Positions 29,001 to 40,539 are shown, counted from the stretch's first letter. The stretch: 64,000 nt of DNA from Karstenula rhodostoma CBS 690.94 (GCA_010093485.1 MU001496.1:28685-92684), one strand, 5' to 3'. Numbers and translations are program-made. The notes: generated by a model not told the origin, from the letters alone.

Positions 29001-31424
29001 TCTATATTAGTAAAAGATAGTAATAATAAAAATAGAGGCCCTAGATTTATATTATTTCTACTCTTATATAATAGAATAAAATCTAGTCTATTATTTTTTA
29101 TTTAATTCTAGTAGTAGTTATTATACTCTCCCTAGATAATATAGAGGTTAAACTACTAGTAATTATAGATAAAGTAAGTATTTATTTAAATATTCTTAAG
29201 CTCCTAATAGAATATTAATATATAGTTTAATTTTTTAAATAGAAGTATAGGTTCCTATAGATAGTCTAGGTTTATAGAATTTAAAGATTACTAAATAGGA
29301 GAATTCTACTAATATATTTAGTCTTTAGTAGTTATAAAGTCCTCTATAAAGAAGTCCCTACTACTAAATTTATTCCTACTACTTTTATTACTATAATTAG
29401 GTATAGGACTATTAGAGGAGGTAAAGTTTAATATCTTACCTAATACCTATAAACCTAGGGATATAGGAGTAGGCTAGATAGGTATTTATATTATTATAAA
29501 TTAAATAGATCTTATATTTAAATCCTCTATATATAATAGTAAAGGAGTATATAGTATTAATTATATTATATTTAGCCTAGAAGAGGATATTAGATAAGAA
29601 ATCTAATAGGCCTTATATAATAAATAATAGCTATTCTAAAATAACCTTTATAGGGTTAGTTTTATTAAGATAAAGAGCTATAAAAGACTTAGTAAAAATA
29701 ATAGAGTATAAGGTATAGAATATAGTTAAGTTATAGTATTAGTAGGCTTACTAATAATATAGTATTTAGAAAGAGATATAATAGAAGTTAATAGAGAATA
29801 TTTTTATCTATAATATATATAGTATTTCTTTAGTTTTCTATTTATAAAGATATTAAGAACTAGATTAAGTAAATAACTATATTTATAGTAGAGTAATATA
29901 AGTCCCTAACCTATTATTACTAATTAATAGAGAGATAGTATATAGCTAGAATAGGTAGTATAATATAAAAATATATCTATAAAATAGATATTAGTCTAGG
30001 TATTAGGTAAGAATATATATAAAAAAAAAGAGGTAGAGTATAACTAATCTACTTTAAAAGTTTATTTTATACTAATTTAGAAATATAATCTATTATAGGA
30101 GGAAATACTTTTATTTATTATTATTTATATAATTTTAGAAGAAGGGGAGAATAATATCTTCTATAATAGACTTAAATTACTTAGTCTTATAAAGATATTA
30201 TTTAGTCTATTTCTAGAGCTCTAGAATTTTATAAAAGAGAATATATTTCTAGTTAGAATTATTAGAATACTTCTTATACTACTAATACTATCCTATAATA
30301 ATTATATAGTACTTAAGAAAGATATATTAATAAGGAAGTAAGGTATTATAAAAAGAATATTATATAGTATCTATAGTAAAATATAGTAGATTAGCTAGTA
30401 AAGATATATAGGATAATAGTATACTTTTTAATATAGAAGAATATAGTATTATAACTTTAGGGTAGATAAATTTAGAGGGTAATAGTACCTATAAATCCCT
30501 ATTAATATTAGTTAAAATAATAATAAAAAGGGATATTTATACTTTATTCTATCTATTATAGCTATAATATTATTCTAAATAAGTATATCTATATTATATA
30601 TAATAGGCACTTTAGTACTAGAAGGACTTCTACTCTATTAAAAGGTATTAGAAAGTACTATAGAAATAAAGGATATAGATAGTATTCTATAAATATAAAA
30701 TATCTTAAAAGATATTAAAATAGATAAAGGAGATAGTATAAGACTACTAGAAGTATTATTAAAATTAAGTATTATAATAGTATTATAGTAAAAGAATAAA
30801 TAAGGGATAAAGTTAAATTAAGTTAAAAAGAAGATTTTAAGTTTTTAAAGTATTAGTTAGTATTAGGCTAGACTAATATCTAAAGAAGGATTATATACTA
30901 GATAAATATTTAGAAATATATAGCTAAGTTTAATATTTTATAGCTAAAGTAGTTATAGATAATATATTAGTTATATTAGTATTTAGGGAAATATTATTAT
31001 ACTATATTTTAAGGACTAATTAGAATATATAAAATACCTTTTTTTAGTTAATAGGAAGCCTGAAATTCTCTATTCTAATTAGGTAATATATAGTTCTAAG
31101 GTTTAGCTAGCTATATAGAAGCTCTACTATAATAATTTACTTCCTTACTTTATTTATTATAAATAATAAGTTATATAATATATTTAAATAAAAATAACTA
31201 AAATATTTAAAGTAAATATTAATTTTTTTTTTATATTAAATATACTATTAATTCTAAGAATAGGTATTATATTAGGGCTAGTATTATATATAAATATATA
31301 AATAATAATATATAGTTTTTTTTTTTTATAGATAATAATAATTTCTAATAAAGTATAAAATATTTTTTTATTATAAAATATATAGACTAGATATATATAT
31401 ATTAATATTAGTAATTATTATAAA

Positions 31425-31455
<31 letters not shown>

Positions 31456-31566
31456 ATAGTATATTATATTAGTTCTATTTCGGGTTAGTTTTATACTAGT
31501 TCTATTTTAGCTAGCTTAATACTATATCCTTTTTAGTTAGCCTATATATAAATACTAGATATATCT

Positions 31567-31678
31567 TAACTATTTTTTTAGTCCCCCTTTATTTATATAT
31601 TAGTAAAGTATAACGTATCTTTTTATCCCTCTATTTTATTAAATTACCCTACCTTATAGTAAATCTCTATAATATATA
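31567..31678 (+). repeat. Right copy of the ~110-bp direct repeat
   Basis: Matches 19070-19181 over about 110 bp in direct orientation, with a handful of substitutions (one creates AACGTATC in place of AATATACC). It lies about 500 bp inside the right edge of the RIP block. Confidence 0.6.
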
Positions 31679-32192
31679 GTATATTATAACTTATAAATAT
31701 TAATAGAATTAAATAGAAAAATATAGTTAATTAAATTTATAATTCTAATTAAAACTAGTATTATTATTATTTAGTAGTTAGAAAAAGTTTAGATAAAAAT
31801 ATAGTATATATAAAAACTCTATAAAATAATATAAATTACTAAAAATATATAGTAGAGTAATTTAAGTAATTTCTTTTATTTAGAAGGGGCCTAATAGACT
31901 ATTATAGAGAGAAAGCTTAATAGAAAAAAAAAAAAAATTTACTTTAATAATTTATTATAAAAGAGATTAGAAAAACTTTATATAATAAATTTCTATTAAA
32001 ATATTTTAATTTTAATTTTTTATATTCCTCTCTTTTTATATAGTACTAATACTATAGTATTAGTTTAATTTAGAAAGATATAACCTTATTATAATATCTA
32101 GTTTAGATTTTCTAGTAATATTAGTAGTGTTATAAAGGTATAAAATCTAATAAAAAAAAGTATATTTTATCTTTTTATTACCCCACTATATA

Positions 32193-34205
32193 TTATATTA
32201 ATACCTCAATAAGTATTCCCTTATTCTGCCCCACAATCCTTTCCTTAGCCTTCTCGAGAGCCACCCTTAGCTTGCGAACATTACTCACCCTTACACCCTG
32301 CATCCACTGGTCTCCCTGCGCCGCCTCACCTATCTGACGATCAGACCCTGCAGCCGCCTCCGCCAAAGCAGCGTAGTTGGGCGAAGGCTGGAACGAGATG
32401 TTCAATTCGTCGTCGGAAGCATACTTATTCAGGCCTTTAGGATATACGAGTTCCGTCGAGTTGCGCGGAGCTTTCCAACCTGTGCAATCATCAGCGAAGT
32501 TCTTAGAAATCAGATAGAAAGCAGAAATACACACCCCCATTGTTCAACACTATGGTGAGAATGGGTATCTCGTATTTACTCGCTACCCACAGCGCACTAG
32601 ACGGAGACGCGCACATCATGCTCCCGTCGCCCACGACTTGGCAGACTAGGCTGGGTTTCTCGTTATCAACCTTCTCGAGATCTGCCAACGCCATTTTGAT
32701 TCCGAGAGCTGCGCCGTTGCTCCATCCAATTCCTGTGCCTCCGCAGTTGATCCAACTGCCAGGGCGGCTGGGTTGCAATTGGTCGTGCAACATTTGAGCC
32801 GCCGTAACGGCTTCGATGACAAAGGTGGTAGACTCAGGAAGAGCAGCCTTCAAGAGATAACCTATGTTGTTGGCATCGAGAGCGGTGTCATCGTCAAGCT
32901 TAGGTTGGGAGTTGATGCTGGCGATACGACTTTGGTGAGCCCTCGCACGTGCCTCGCCACGAGTGGCGTGTTTTGGGTCTTGCAATGATATTCGCAACTG
33001 CGCTGAGCTACTGATGTGTTCAGTAAGTTGTTTCAATGCGATGAAACTGTCTGCCTTCCAACGCCCGTTCGCAGGGAAGAAGGACACTGGGATCTGCTGA
33101 TTCAGTGGATCGATGTCTACGTGATAGACGACAGTATCCTTCGGTGGGGGGTTTCTAGATGGTATCCAAGGTACGTCGCAGTCAAGGATGAAGATAACAT
33201 CTGCATCTTTTGTGCATTCATCGAAGCTGAGCCGGAACCCTTCCGAGGCAGGATGCGATGCCGGAAAGCACACGTCGCTCCCCCCCGTGTCATGCACGCG
33301 AAGTCCAGGGATCATATCTGCAAGTCCGACGAGGAGGTCTGGTGTTCGGCGATCGCGACCAGAATACCCGGTAATGACGAGTGGACGTTTCGCCTGCACG
33401 AGGGCCGTACTTATCTTTTCGACGGCATCGACAGGTAGTGCGCTTGGTCCGATAGGAACCCATTGCTCTTGTTGCAATGCATAGGGCTGTATCTCTTGGG
33501 CTAACACCTCACGGGCGCTTGCCATGTAGACAGGGCCCTTTGGTGCGCTGTTCGCGAATTGCAAGGCGCGCCCAATCGACTGTTTGACGTTGAGACCGGT
33601 GCGTATTTCGCCAGTGTACCTGCAATATTGCCTGACAATAGCTGCTTGGTCTGGAGCTTGCTGCAGCCAGTGCATATACTCCGTTCGCGAGCCAGTCACC
33701 TCCCCAGCCTCGGTATATGGGCAGAGGCCTGCGAAGATGAAGACCGGCACCCGGGCGATGCTGGCATTGTGGACCGCTTGGCCAAGCGCTTGCGTGCCAA
33801 CGTCGACGTGAACTATAACAGCTTGTGGTTTTCCACTGATGCGAGCATACCCATCAGCCATAGAGAGTGCTGTTATTTCGGCAGGACACGTGACGAAGCG
33901 TGGCCACCTATCCGGCCGCTCCCGTTTGCCTCTGATGATGGCCTCGATAACGGAAGGATGGTCGGAGCCAACATTTACAAAACACACTGTAATCCCAGCC
34001 TACTCTGGTGGTAGCGAGTGTATTCAGGGAAGCAGCATGCGTACTCACCTCCCACAGCGCCTCGAACAAGGCGAAAGCTGTCGTGTATCTGCTTTGCAAT
34101 CAGCATCTCGAACGGACGGTCTTCTACCGTGAAGGCTTACTGTGACGCTTCTTGCTGCACGCGTGACATAGTGGTGGAAGACTTAAGTATGGTAGACGTA
34201 GACAT
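32193..34205 (-). CDS. Thiamine-diphosphate-dependent decarboxylase/carboligase-like enzyme
   Basis: Exons complement(32193..32479, 32535..33999, 34049..34088, 34141..34205) give 618 residues. The three introns (55, 49 and 52 bp) have GT-AG ends, and the first has a CTGAT branch site. The family order is visible: N-terminal PYR domain with YTTAFALFEALWEAG and NVGSDHP, the conserved activating Glu of CPAE near residue 76, a central domain, and a C-terminal PP domain with GDG at 492-494 and the paired Asn (LNNGG) at 521-524, the metal/ThDP motif. It resembles fungal benzoylformate decarboxylase or acetolactate synthase-like proteins; the substrate cannot be told. Met at 34169 is an alternative start. 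The stop codon lies at the edge of the RIP block, and the last codons (GTA TTA ATA TAA) are already A/T only. It may or may not belong to the neighbouring peptide cluster. Confidence 0.85.
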
Positions 34206-34772
34206 TTGTAGCGCAATAGATTGTGGGGATGAAGAGGGATGCCGATACCCAGGTGAGAGAACAGCTGCAGCAGGTTTCAATAGGTGCCACAAGGCTGGGC
34301 TGCTCTTATGCAGCCGCGACAAAGCGATGCGCAAGGCCATGGTGCAGGAGGTGGTTGTGACGGTGGGCGGATGGGCGGATGGGTGGATGGGCCTTCGCGC
34401 GGTGAGGGCGGCGTCGCTGCAGGTGCGGGTGCAGGAGGCAGGGGCGGCGTCGTTCACGTGACTACCGTTGCTCCGTCCCGAAATAGCCGACGCCATGCAA
34501 GGGACCGAAAGCGATATGTGATACATATGTGCAGTAGATAGGTTAATGTTAACGAGTGGGGCATGCAGTGTGCTCAGGCACAGGCCAAAGCGAATTGATC
34601 ATTCTAGGCTAGAAGGTACCAGCCTGACCAGAGAGTGGCGCGCTAAATACTTAATACGAGAACGACAGTGCAACGCAAATTCGACCACCGCTTCCCAGCT
34701 TCTGCACATACACACAGCCTTTGGTTCCAAGCAGCTGAGCCAAAGTACTGATATCCAGCCGCCTCGCCCCCT
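34206..34772. other. Intergenic region between ThDP enzyme and precursor A
   Basis: The divergent promoter side of the ThDP gene and the 3' side of precursor A. It has a CACGTG core at 34455-34460 and repeats of GATGGGCGGATGG near 34370. Short frames here are not convincing as genes. Confidence 0.5.
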
Positions 34773-35226
34773 TCACTGTGCGTACGACGATGCGTCGGCG
34801 CTGTCTACCTGTAGGGCCCCGTCCGCTTCAAAGATGCCCCTCTTAGCATACGAAGAAGCGTCCACGTTATTGACCTGAAGCGCACCATCAGACTCAAATA
34901 TGTCCCTCTTCTGTGCATACGACGACGCGTCCCCACTGTCCACCTGCAGTGCGCCGTCGGACTTGAAAATGGCCCTTTTATCCGCGTAAGAGGAGGCGTC
35001 GGCGCTTTCGACCTGCAGCTCGCTGTCTGAGTCGAAGATAGCTCTGTTCGCGTAGGAAGACTGCTCGGCGTCGTCTACTTGGAGCGTACTGTCCGACTCG
35101 AAGACTGCACGATGGACTTCAGGACATATTAGCAGAGGCCGTAGACGAAGCTGTCTCTTACGTACGGACGGGTGCAGCACTGGCAGCGGCCACGAGCAGG
35201 ACAAGTACAGTCTGGATCTTTACCAT
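34773..35226 (-). CDS. Candidate RiPP precursor A: secreted, Lys-Arg-punctuated repeat peptide
   Basis: Exon 1 (35166..35226) encodes a 20-residue signal peptide, MVKIQTVLVLLVAAASAAPV. A 61-bp intron (GTACGT to CAG) leads to exon 2 (34773..35104), giving 130 residues. A nearer AAG acceptor (exon 2 from 35116) is also in frame and would add His-Arg-Ala-Val. The mature part is five imperfect repeats of 20-23 residues (22-41, 42-64, 65-87, 88-109, 110-130), each of the form IFxSDGALQVDSxDASSYA. The first ends in Asn-Arg, the next three in Lys-Arg, and the last at the stop. Such repeats with kexin sites behind a signal peptide define dikaritin-type and KEP precursors; the conserved Tyr-Ala before each cleavage site suits Tyr-centred crosslinking. 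It is divergent from a DUF3328 oxidase gene 480 bp away. The function is inferred from architecture, not from homology I can confirm. Confidence 0.8.
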
Positions 35227-35706
35227 TATCGCAGAAGAAGGTGGATGGTGTATGCAAAGCTGCCGATCGGATGTTAAGATACAGTACGGTGGAGCGTAGG
35301 GCGTGGAGGGAGGCATGTGCATCTTATCTTCCCTTCCCCACAGGTCCATCTGCCTAGCTGACGGGCGGCTATGCACATTCCATGCCCTTGATCTATCTAC
35401 CAGGCTGATTTTCCCAAAGCAGACACTCAACATCTGGATTCGCTAGCGTAACCAGTCGATGCGTGGAGGTGGCAAACCTGCCAGGGCTGATCACGCTGGT
35501 GACGGTGTCACGGTGTGTTACGCTGCGATTGCACAAGAGATGGATGGTCGCATTACGCCTTCGCCGCCTTATATGGGTGGACTGCCGTTCGGGGTCAGGC
35601 GCTCGCAACGCATACCGCTACAGTGGGTGCATTGTTATCTCGAGCTGAGAAGATAGATCCATCTGCCATCCCGAATCGAATCCATCGTTAGACGACGCAC
35701 GCCAAT
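35227..35706. promoter_or_regulatory. Shared divergent promoter of precursor A and oxidase A
   Basis: 480 bp separate the two start codons. It contains the palindrome CCGATCGG at 35263-35270 and the inverted repeat GTGACGGTGTCAC at 35499-35511. A CCG/CGG pair is the usual half-site of Zn2Cys6 regulators, but I cannot show that either site is used. Confidence 0.45.
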
Positions 35707-36592
35707 ATGTTCACACGCTCTGAATACCGCTTCTTGCCCAGCCGCTCACCACCGTCACCAGTCTCAGTAGTAGAGAAAGAAGCAGACATACCCAACTGCC
35801 CGACCTGCGCGCGCCTTGCTCGGCAGAGATGGTACCACTGGTCAGCGCACCTGGCAAGCAGCATCGCACTCCTCATCCTGTTCATCCTCCACTTCGACCC
35901 GCACCGCTTGGCCGATACATGTTGGGACCTGCACAATTACTACTGTACGCTTCATGCTCATCCATGATTTTACCCCGCGCCTAAAACTAATTTACCCGTC
36001 AGCGCCGGTCAACGTCGCAGTCGCACAGCACCCGCACGTTACAACCCGCTACAACGGCTCCCTTTGGCACGACTCGCCCTTCAAAGGGCCACCCACCCCT
36101 GCTGTCGAGGACGCCTGGCATTCCATCATGCAATACGGCATGATCGCCGCGTCAGCCTCGGACCTCCAGCGCGTCAACCACTCGCTGCGCACGGCTGTCC
36201 GGTTCCCATCTGAGGCGGGTGGCGGCTACATGGTCACGCCGGTGGGCACGCACCAGATCCACTGCCTGCACTACATCTGGCAGGACCACCATCATGCTGC
36301 CTTCCCAGACGTGGTGCGCAAGATGAAAGAAATTCCTGAGATGTATGAGCGCCACTACGAGCACTGCGTTGACTACATCCGGCAGAGCATTATGTGCCAG
36401 TTCGACACTGCTCTTGTGACGTACGACTGGGTTCGTGACCATCAGCAGCCGACGCCGAACTCGAATGCCATGCACAAGTGCGTGGATTGGGACGCCCTGC
36501 AGGCCTGGTTGAAGGGCCGCGCTGTGGAGGTCCCCATGGGCTTCGAGTGGAGGCAGCCAGTCGGTCAGGAGAGTCTGCCCTGGAACCCTTAA
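35707..36592 (+). CDS. DUF3328/UstYa-type membrane oxidase A
   Basis: Exons 35707..35944 and 36003..36592 (58-bp intron, GTACGC to CAG) give 275 residues. A short cytosolic N-terminus is followed by one membrane helix, about residues 44-63 (HLASSIALLILFILHF). The lumenal part has the family signs: YSPV after the splice joint, FKGPPTPAVEDAW around 106-118, and two copper-type motifs, HQIHC at 163-167 and HYEHC at 197-201, the second within YERHYEHCVDYIRQSIMC. Both HxxHC motifs define UstYa/UstYb homologues, which oxidatively crosslink or cyclise fungal RiPP cores in the secretory pathway. Its start faces that of precursor A. All expected motif residues are present and the gene looks intact. 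Confidence 0.9.
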
Positions 36593-36787
36593 CCCCGAGC
36601 GCGTAGATATGTCTACATGTGCGTACAAATCCATCTACGTATATGTACATCTATGTACGTCTACCCATTTCATCACAAAGTCTCGCGCGAATCCAATCAC
36701 GATCGTCCAATCGCCACGGACCCCGCGCAGCGTTCTACGTTTATTGCAACCCCCTGCCCGCTGTTCCATGTATAACGTCGTGTCACC

Positions 36788-38645
36788 TCACGCACTCTGC
36801 TCCCGCGCATCCGCCCGCCCAACCGCCGCCTTATCTGCAGCACGCAACCTCGCAAGCTCCTGGCAAAACGGGCTGCGCTTCCTCAGCGCGGGTCCCCACC
36901 TCACAAACGCAAACGGAATGGGCGTCAGCGCAACGCACATGCACCCCAGCAGCGTGCACGCCGACCTTGTCCCCAGCTTCTCGTACAGCGGCGCCGTGGT
37001 CAGCGGAATCAGTATCGCAGCCAGTAGATTCCGCGTGAAAACTGTGGATGCCAGCGCAGACGCGCTGTATATATCGTACGCATCGGTAAGATAATTATTC
37101 AGGGCTAGAAATGTCAGATCGATGCCGATGCCCAGCGGCACGCCAGACAGCGCGGGAACAGCCCAGTGGATACTTGGCCGCGCGGTCCAGCCGAGCCAGA
37201 ATTCCGAGAGGGCAAACAAAGGGCCACCGACACAGGCCAGCGGGAGGCGGCGGTACTCTTCACGGAGCGCCCACGGACGTTCCTGCGCGGCCGCGCGCGC
37301 GTAGTACCTGTCCCAGGCAACGAACATGGCGATGGCGAGGACAGCGCCGAGGCCCGTGGGGACGAACATGAGCGCGGACACGCCATCACTCATGCCGTAG
37401 GTGCCCTTGAAGATAATAGGATAGGCGCCAAAGTACAGGAAGAAGATGATGTACTGGTAGAGGATGAAGAGGTCTGTGAAGAAGACGAGGGGCTCCGAGA
37501 GGATACGGATGGGCCGCGTGATGAGCCGTGCAATGGTTCTCCAGTGGGCGGCTGGGGCGGCCCGACCGTTGAGGGCCGGGGCGAATGTTTCGGGCATGCA
37601 GAGCAGCAGGGGCCAATTAACGGCCGCTAGCATTAGCGCGCACCAGTAGGGCCCTGAATGTGCGGAAGAGGTTAGCCCGGTGCCGGAAAGGGACGTACCG
37701 TACGAACGAGGTACGCATAGCTGGGACCAAACCAACATCTTGCAGTTTTGGAACAAACAAATAGAGAAAGAATCACACTCACTGCACACCTGTCAGCTTA
37801 TCTCCCCTGTCTCCTTCCCACCCCCCTGTGGTTCATACCCTCCACACACTTCCTATGCACTTACCATTGCCATCCCATCCTTGCACTATACGCCGCCACA
37901 ACGGGCCCCACCAGCGGCCCAACATTACTCGTCAACCCGAGCATCGTCACGGCCAGACCCCTCGGTCCCAATTCCCTGTACACATCGCAGAACACACCTC
38001 CGGACACCGTCTGCGGCGCCGCCGCCCCGCACCCCAGCATGAACCTGAAGAACAGGAACGCGCCCCAGGAAGGTGCCAGGCCGCAGGCTAGCGTGAACAA
38101 GGTGTGCAAGGTGAAGGAGAGAAGGAACACAGGGCGGCGGCCCCATGATTCGGAGAGGGGTGCGAAGATTATGGGGCCGAGGACTCCATTGTGTTAGCAC
38201 AGTATACAGCAAACAGGTGCGTGCGTTTGACGGTCGCACCACAAACCGGACGAGGATGGGCATGTAGGTGGGAAATAGCCAATGCAAGCACGTACTATAC
38301 CCGACCAAAAAGATCGCAACCGGCAACGGCTTCTGGAACTGCGACGTCACGCCGAATTGCGCGTTGAGCGAGATGCCTGCGCCACTGGGGAGAGACGAGC
38401 CCATTGTGACGTTGAAGTTCATGAGGATTAAGGTGAACGCGATGACGAGTTTGCGGGTCTAGGCCGACGAGCGAGCTTAGATGGGATTTGTAGAGGCCAA
38501 TGAGAGGGGTACATACCCGAGAGAGACTGGTAGCCACATCGTCTGTGCTTTGGATGGCTATGGCTGCGGAGGCGGATGCTGGGGCTTGGGGGGTGTCACC
38601 TCCATCTCCAATCTCCTTCGAGAAGAGTTCTGGGGGTGCTTTCAT
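36788..38645 (-). CDS. MFS transporter, DHA1 (drug/polyamine:H+ antiporter) type
   Basis: Clear exons are complement(38517..38645), (38296..38458), (37865..38183) and (36788..37653). The first introns are 58 and 112 bp, the second with a CTAAC branch site. The protein has the family start (RKLVIAFTLILMNFNVTMG), motif A as ESWGRRPVFL, the TM4-5 stretch NVGPLVGPVVAAYSARMGWQW, and later PLLLCMPETFAPALN, then a second helix bundle. The join between 37864 and 37654 is unresolved: direct splicing gives the expected family spacing but the wrong frame, while a 17-bp microexon (37704..37720) restores the frame (497 residues total) and adds about six residues. A frameshift is the other explanation. It sits next to oxidase A, as transporters do in RiPP clusters, so peptide export is a reasonable but unproven role. 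Confidence 0.78.
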
Positions 38646-38903
38646 CTTCGCGCGGTGAACGGGATGTATCGAAAGAAGGTACGGTATTTATACAGCGGAC
38701 GCGTCCAGGCAGGCAATGCTGATGGGTTGTATTCGAAAGTACATGAGCGTGTGTGTGCTAGAATGCCCCCGGGCCGGGAACCAAACGTAAAGTGATTACT
38801 GCTTGATGCCTGCATATATGTACATGGTGATGAGGTTGGCAGTCAAACCCACCCAACTAGGTCAGCTATTGCCTACCATGTAGCTCCCCTCGGTCTCGGT
38901 CTC

Positions 38904-40539
38904 TCACAGCGCGAAGCGCGTGTGCTTCTCCGCCCCGGCGGACGTCAATGCGCGGTTCTTCCTCAGCACCAGTAGTGTGTACAGCGCCGTCGCGACGAGG
39001 CCCAACACCGTGACCCCCATGCAGATGGCATACCCGGTGCGATAGTACGGCGCAAATTTGGGCAAGAAGGCAAACGGCGCGACGAGGCCGCCCGCGTTCC
39101 CAAACGAGATCATAAACGCCGAGCCGATGCTACGGGCCTTGTGGCCCTGGAGGTTCATCAGATACCAGCACACGATGCTGGGCGCGGCGCCCAGCGCACC
39201 CATGCACACGAGGCAAATTCCCAGATAGCGCACCGAGAAGCCCACGTGGACCGTCATCAGGATCGAGAGGCCCATGATGAGCAGCGCGCTTGAAAAGAGG
39301 ACAAACGGTAGGCGGAGGTTCACGCGATCTGACAACCACGCCATGACGATGCAGAGACCGAACGCGGAGGCGAACGGCGGGACCGAGTGCAGCTGTGTCT
39401 TGACAAGGGTGTATCCGAGCGTCTTGACGACTGGGGGCGCAGCACCGTTAGCTTGTGCAATTGCGGGGCGTGTCCGCAGGTGTGTCGACTTACTCGTTGG
39501 GGTGAAGTAGGAGAAGGCGTACACAGGGACGACGACGGCTACGAAAAATTAGCCCGGCTCACTGACCGACTGACCGACCGGCGGCGGTCCCGAGACGAAA
39601 TGCAACCTACCAAAGTACATAAGCGCGCCCAGATAGTTGGACGGCTCCCTAAAGAACTGAACCAGATCCTTGCCCGTGATTCTGTCATTGGCGGCGCTGC
39701 GATCACCCGTTTGTGCCAGCACGAAGCGCCGCTCCGACTCGGTCAGCCACTTTGCGTCACTGGGGAAGTCGCTGATGAAGAAGTAGGCCGCGACGGCGAC
39801 GAGGCACGTCACTATACCCTCAATAATGAAGACCCATCTCCAGTTACTCTTCCCGCTGACGCCGTTCATGTTGGCGATGCCCGTGGCAAGCAGGCCACCA
39901 AAGGCAGACGCCATGATGACAGAGCAAAAGTAGACAGTGAAGCGTTTCTGCGCCTGCTCGCGCTTGTACCAGAAGCTAATCAAGTAGAAACTGCCGGGGA
40001 AGATGCCGGCCTCGAAGAAGCCCAGGAAGAAGCGCGTGGCAATCATGCCGCCGAGGTTCTTCACGAAGCCCTGGGTGATCATCACGATGCCGAAGCCAAG
40101 CGTGCAGACGGCTAGCCAGACGTGCGGCGACAGCTTCTTCATGAGGATGTTGGAGGGCACCTCGAAGAGGATGTAAGGGACGAAGAAGACGGCGAGGGCA
40201 GTGTTGGGCTGCTCGCCCATCAAGTGGAGCTCCTTGGGCATGCCCATGGTGAGTGCATTGGAGACATTGGTCCTGCAGCGCGCGCCAGCCTTAGTGCCCG
40301 TACATTTCATTACATTCTCATGGAAGTCGCAGAAGTGCAGTTCGAAGTCGCACTCACCTGTCGAGGAATGCAGCGACGTAAACGATGAACAGCATGGGCA
40401 GCACACGGCAGTCGATCTTCCGCAGCAGCCTCGCGGCCTCGGCCCCGGACAGTGTCGCGTCCTCTGAGAGGGGCGTTTCGGCAGACGCGACGTCGCTCCC
40501 GTTTAGTTCTATAAAAATGAGACGGGTGGTACGACGCAT
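38904..40539 (-). CDS. MFS transporter, anion:cation symporter (allantoate/nicotinate permease-like)
   Basis: Exons complement(38904..39430, 39494..39538, 39611..40272, 40358..40539) give 471 residues; the introns are 63, 72 and 85 bp. The N-terminus has AARLLRKIDCRVLPMLFIVYVAAFLDRTN, typical of the Dal5/Tna1 group, followed by the GFFEAGIFPGSFYLISFWY signature and MIATRF before it. Twelve hydrophobic segments can be counted roughly. An alternative start at 40571 uses an extra 50-bp intron (40509..40558, GTAGGT to TAG) and removes an odd hydrophobic N-terminus; the same unusual GTAGGT donor is used at 39610. Family members import organic anions such as vitamins, allantoate or small peptides. 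The substrate here is unknown. Confidence 0.85.

Larger units (their letters stand above)
1..32185. repeat. RIP-saturated AT-rich transposon block
   Basis: The whole stretch is A/T with C kept almost only in CT, CC and CG contexts and G in the mirror contexts. Reading through it I met only about two dozen CA or TG dinucleotides, most of them isolated; a normal sequence would have well over a thousand. Loss of CpA and TpG with gain of TpA is the signature of repeat-induced point mutation, which acts on duplicated DNA in Pezizomycotina. Every reading frame is broken by TAA and TAG, and no open frame of useful length exists on either strand. I see no gene, tRNA or rRNA here. It is most likely a nest of old retrotransposons, of which only a copia element is recognisable by its protein. 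It may be an AT isochore, a subtelomere or pericentromeric DNA; no telomere repeat is present. Confidence 0.93.

Noticed and set aside
1..32185. Mitochondrial DNA or a bacterial AT-rich insert
   Set aside because: No mitochondrial genes, rRNA or tRNA are readable, and the specific loss of CA/TG with retention of CT, CC and CG points to RIP rather than simple AT bias.
34081..34140. Nonsense codon and frameshift at the 5' end of the ThDP gene
   Set aside because: The apparent TAA and frame change disappear if 34089-34140 is a 52-bp intron with GTAAGC, CTGAT branch and CAG; the spliced start then reads like the family.
39387..40115. 242-codon plus-strand frame over the anion symporter
   Set aside because: Antisense of membrane-helix codons; acidic low-complexity product without family features.
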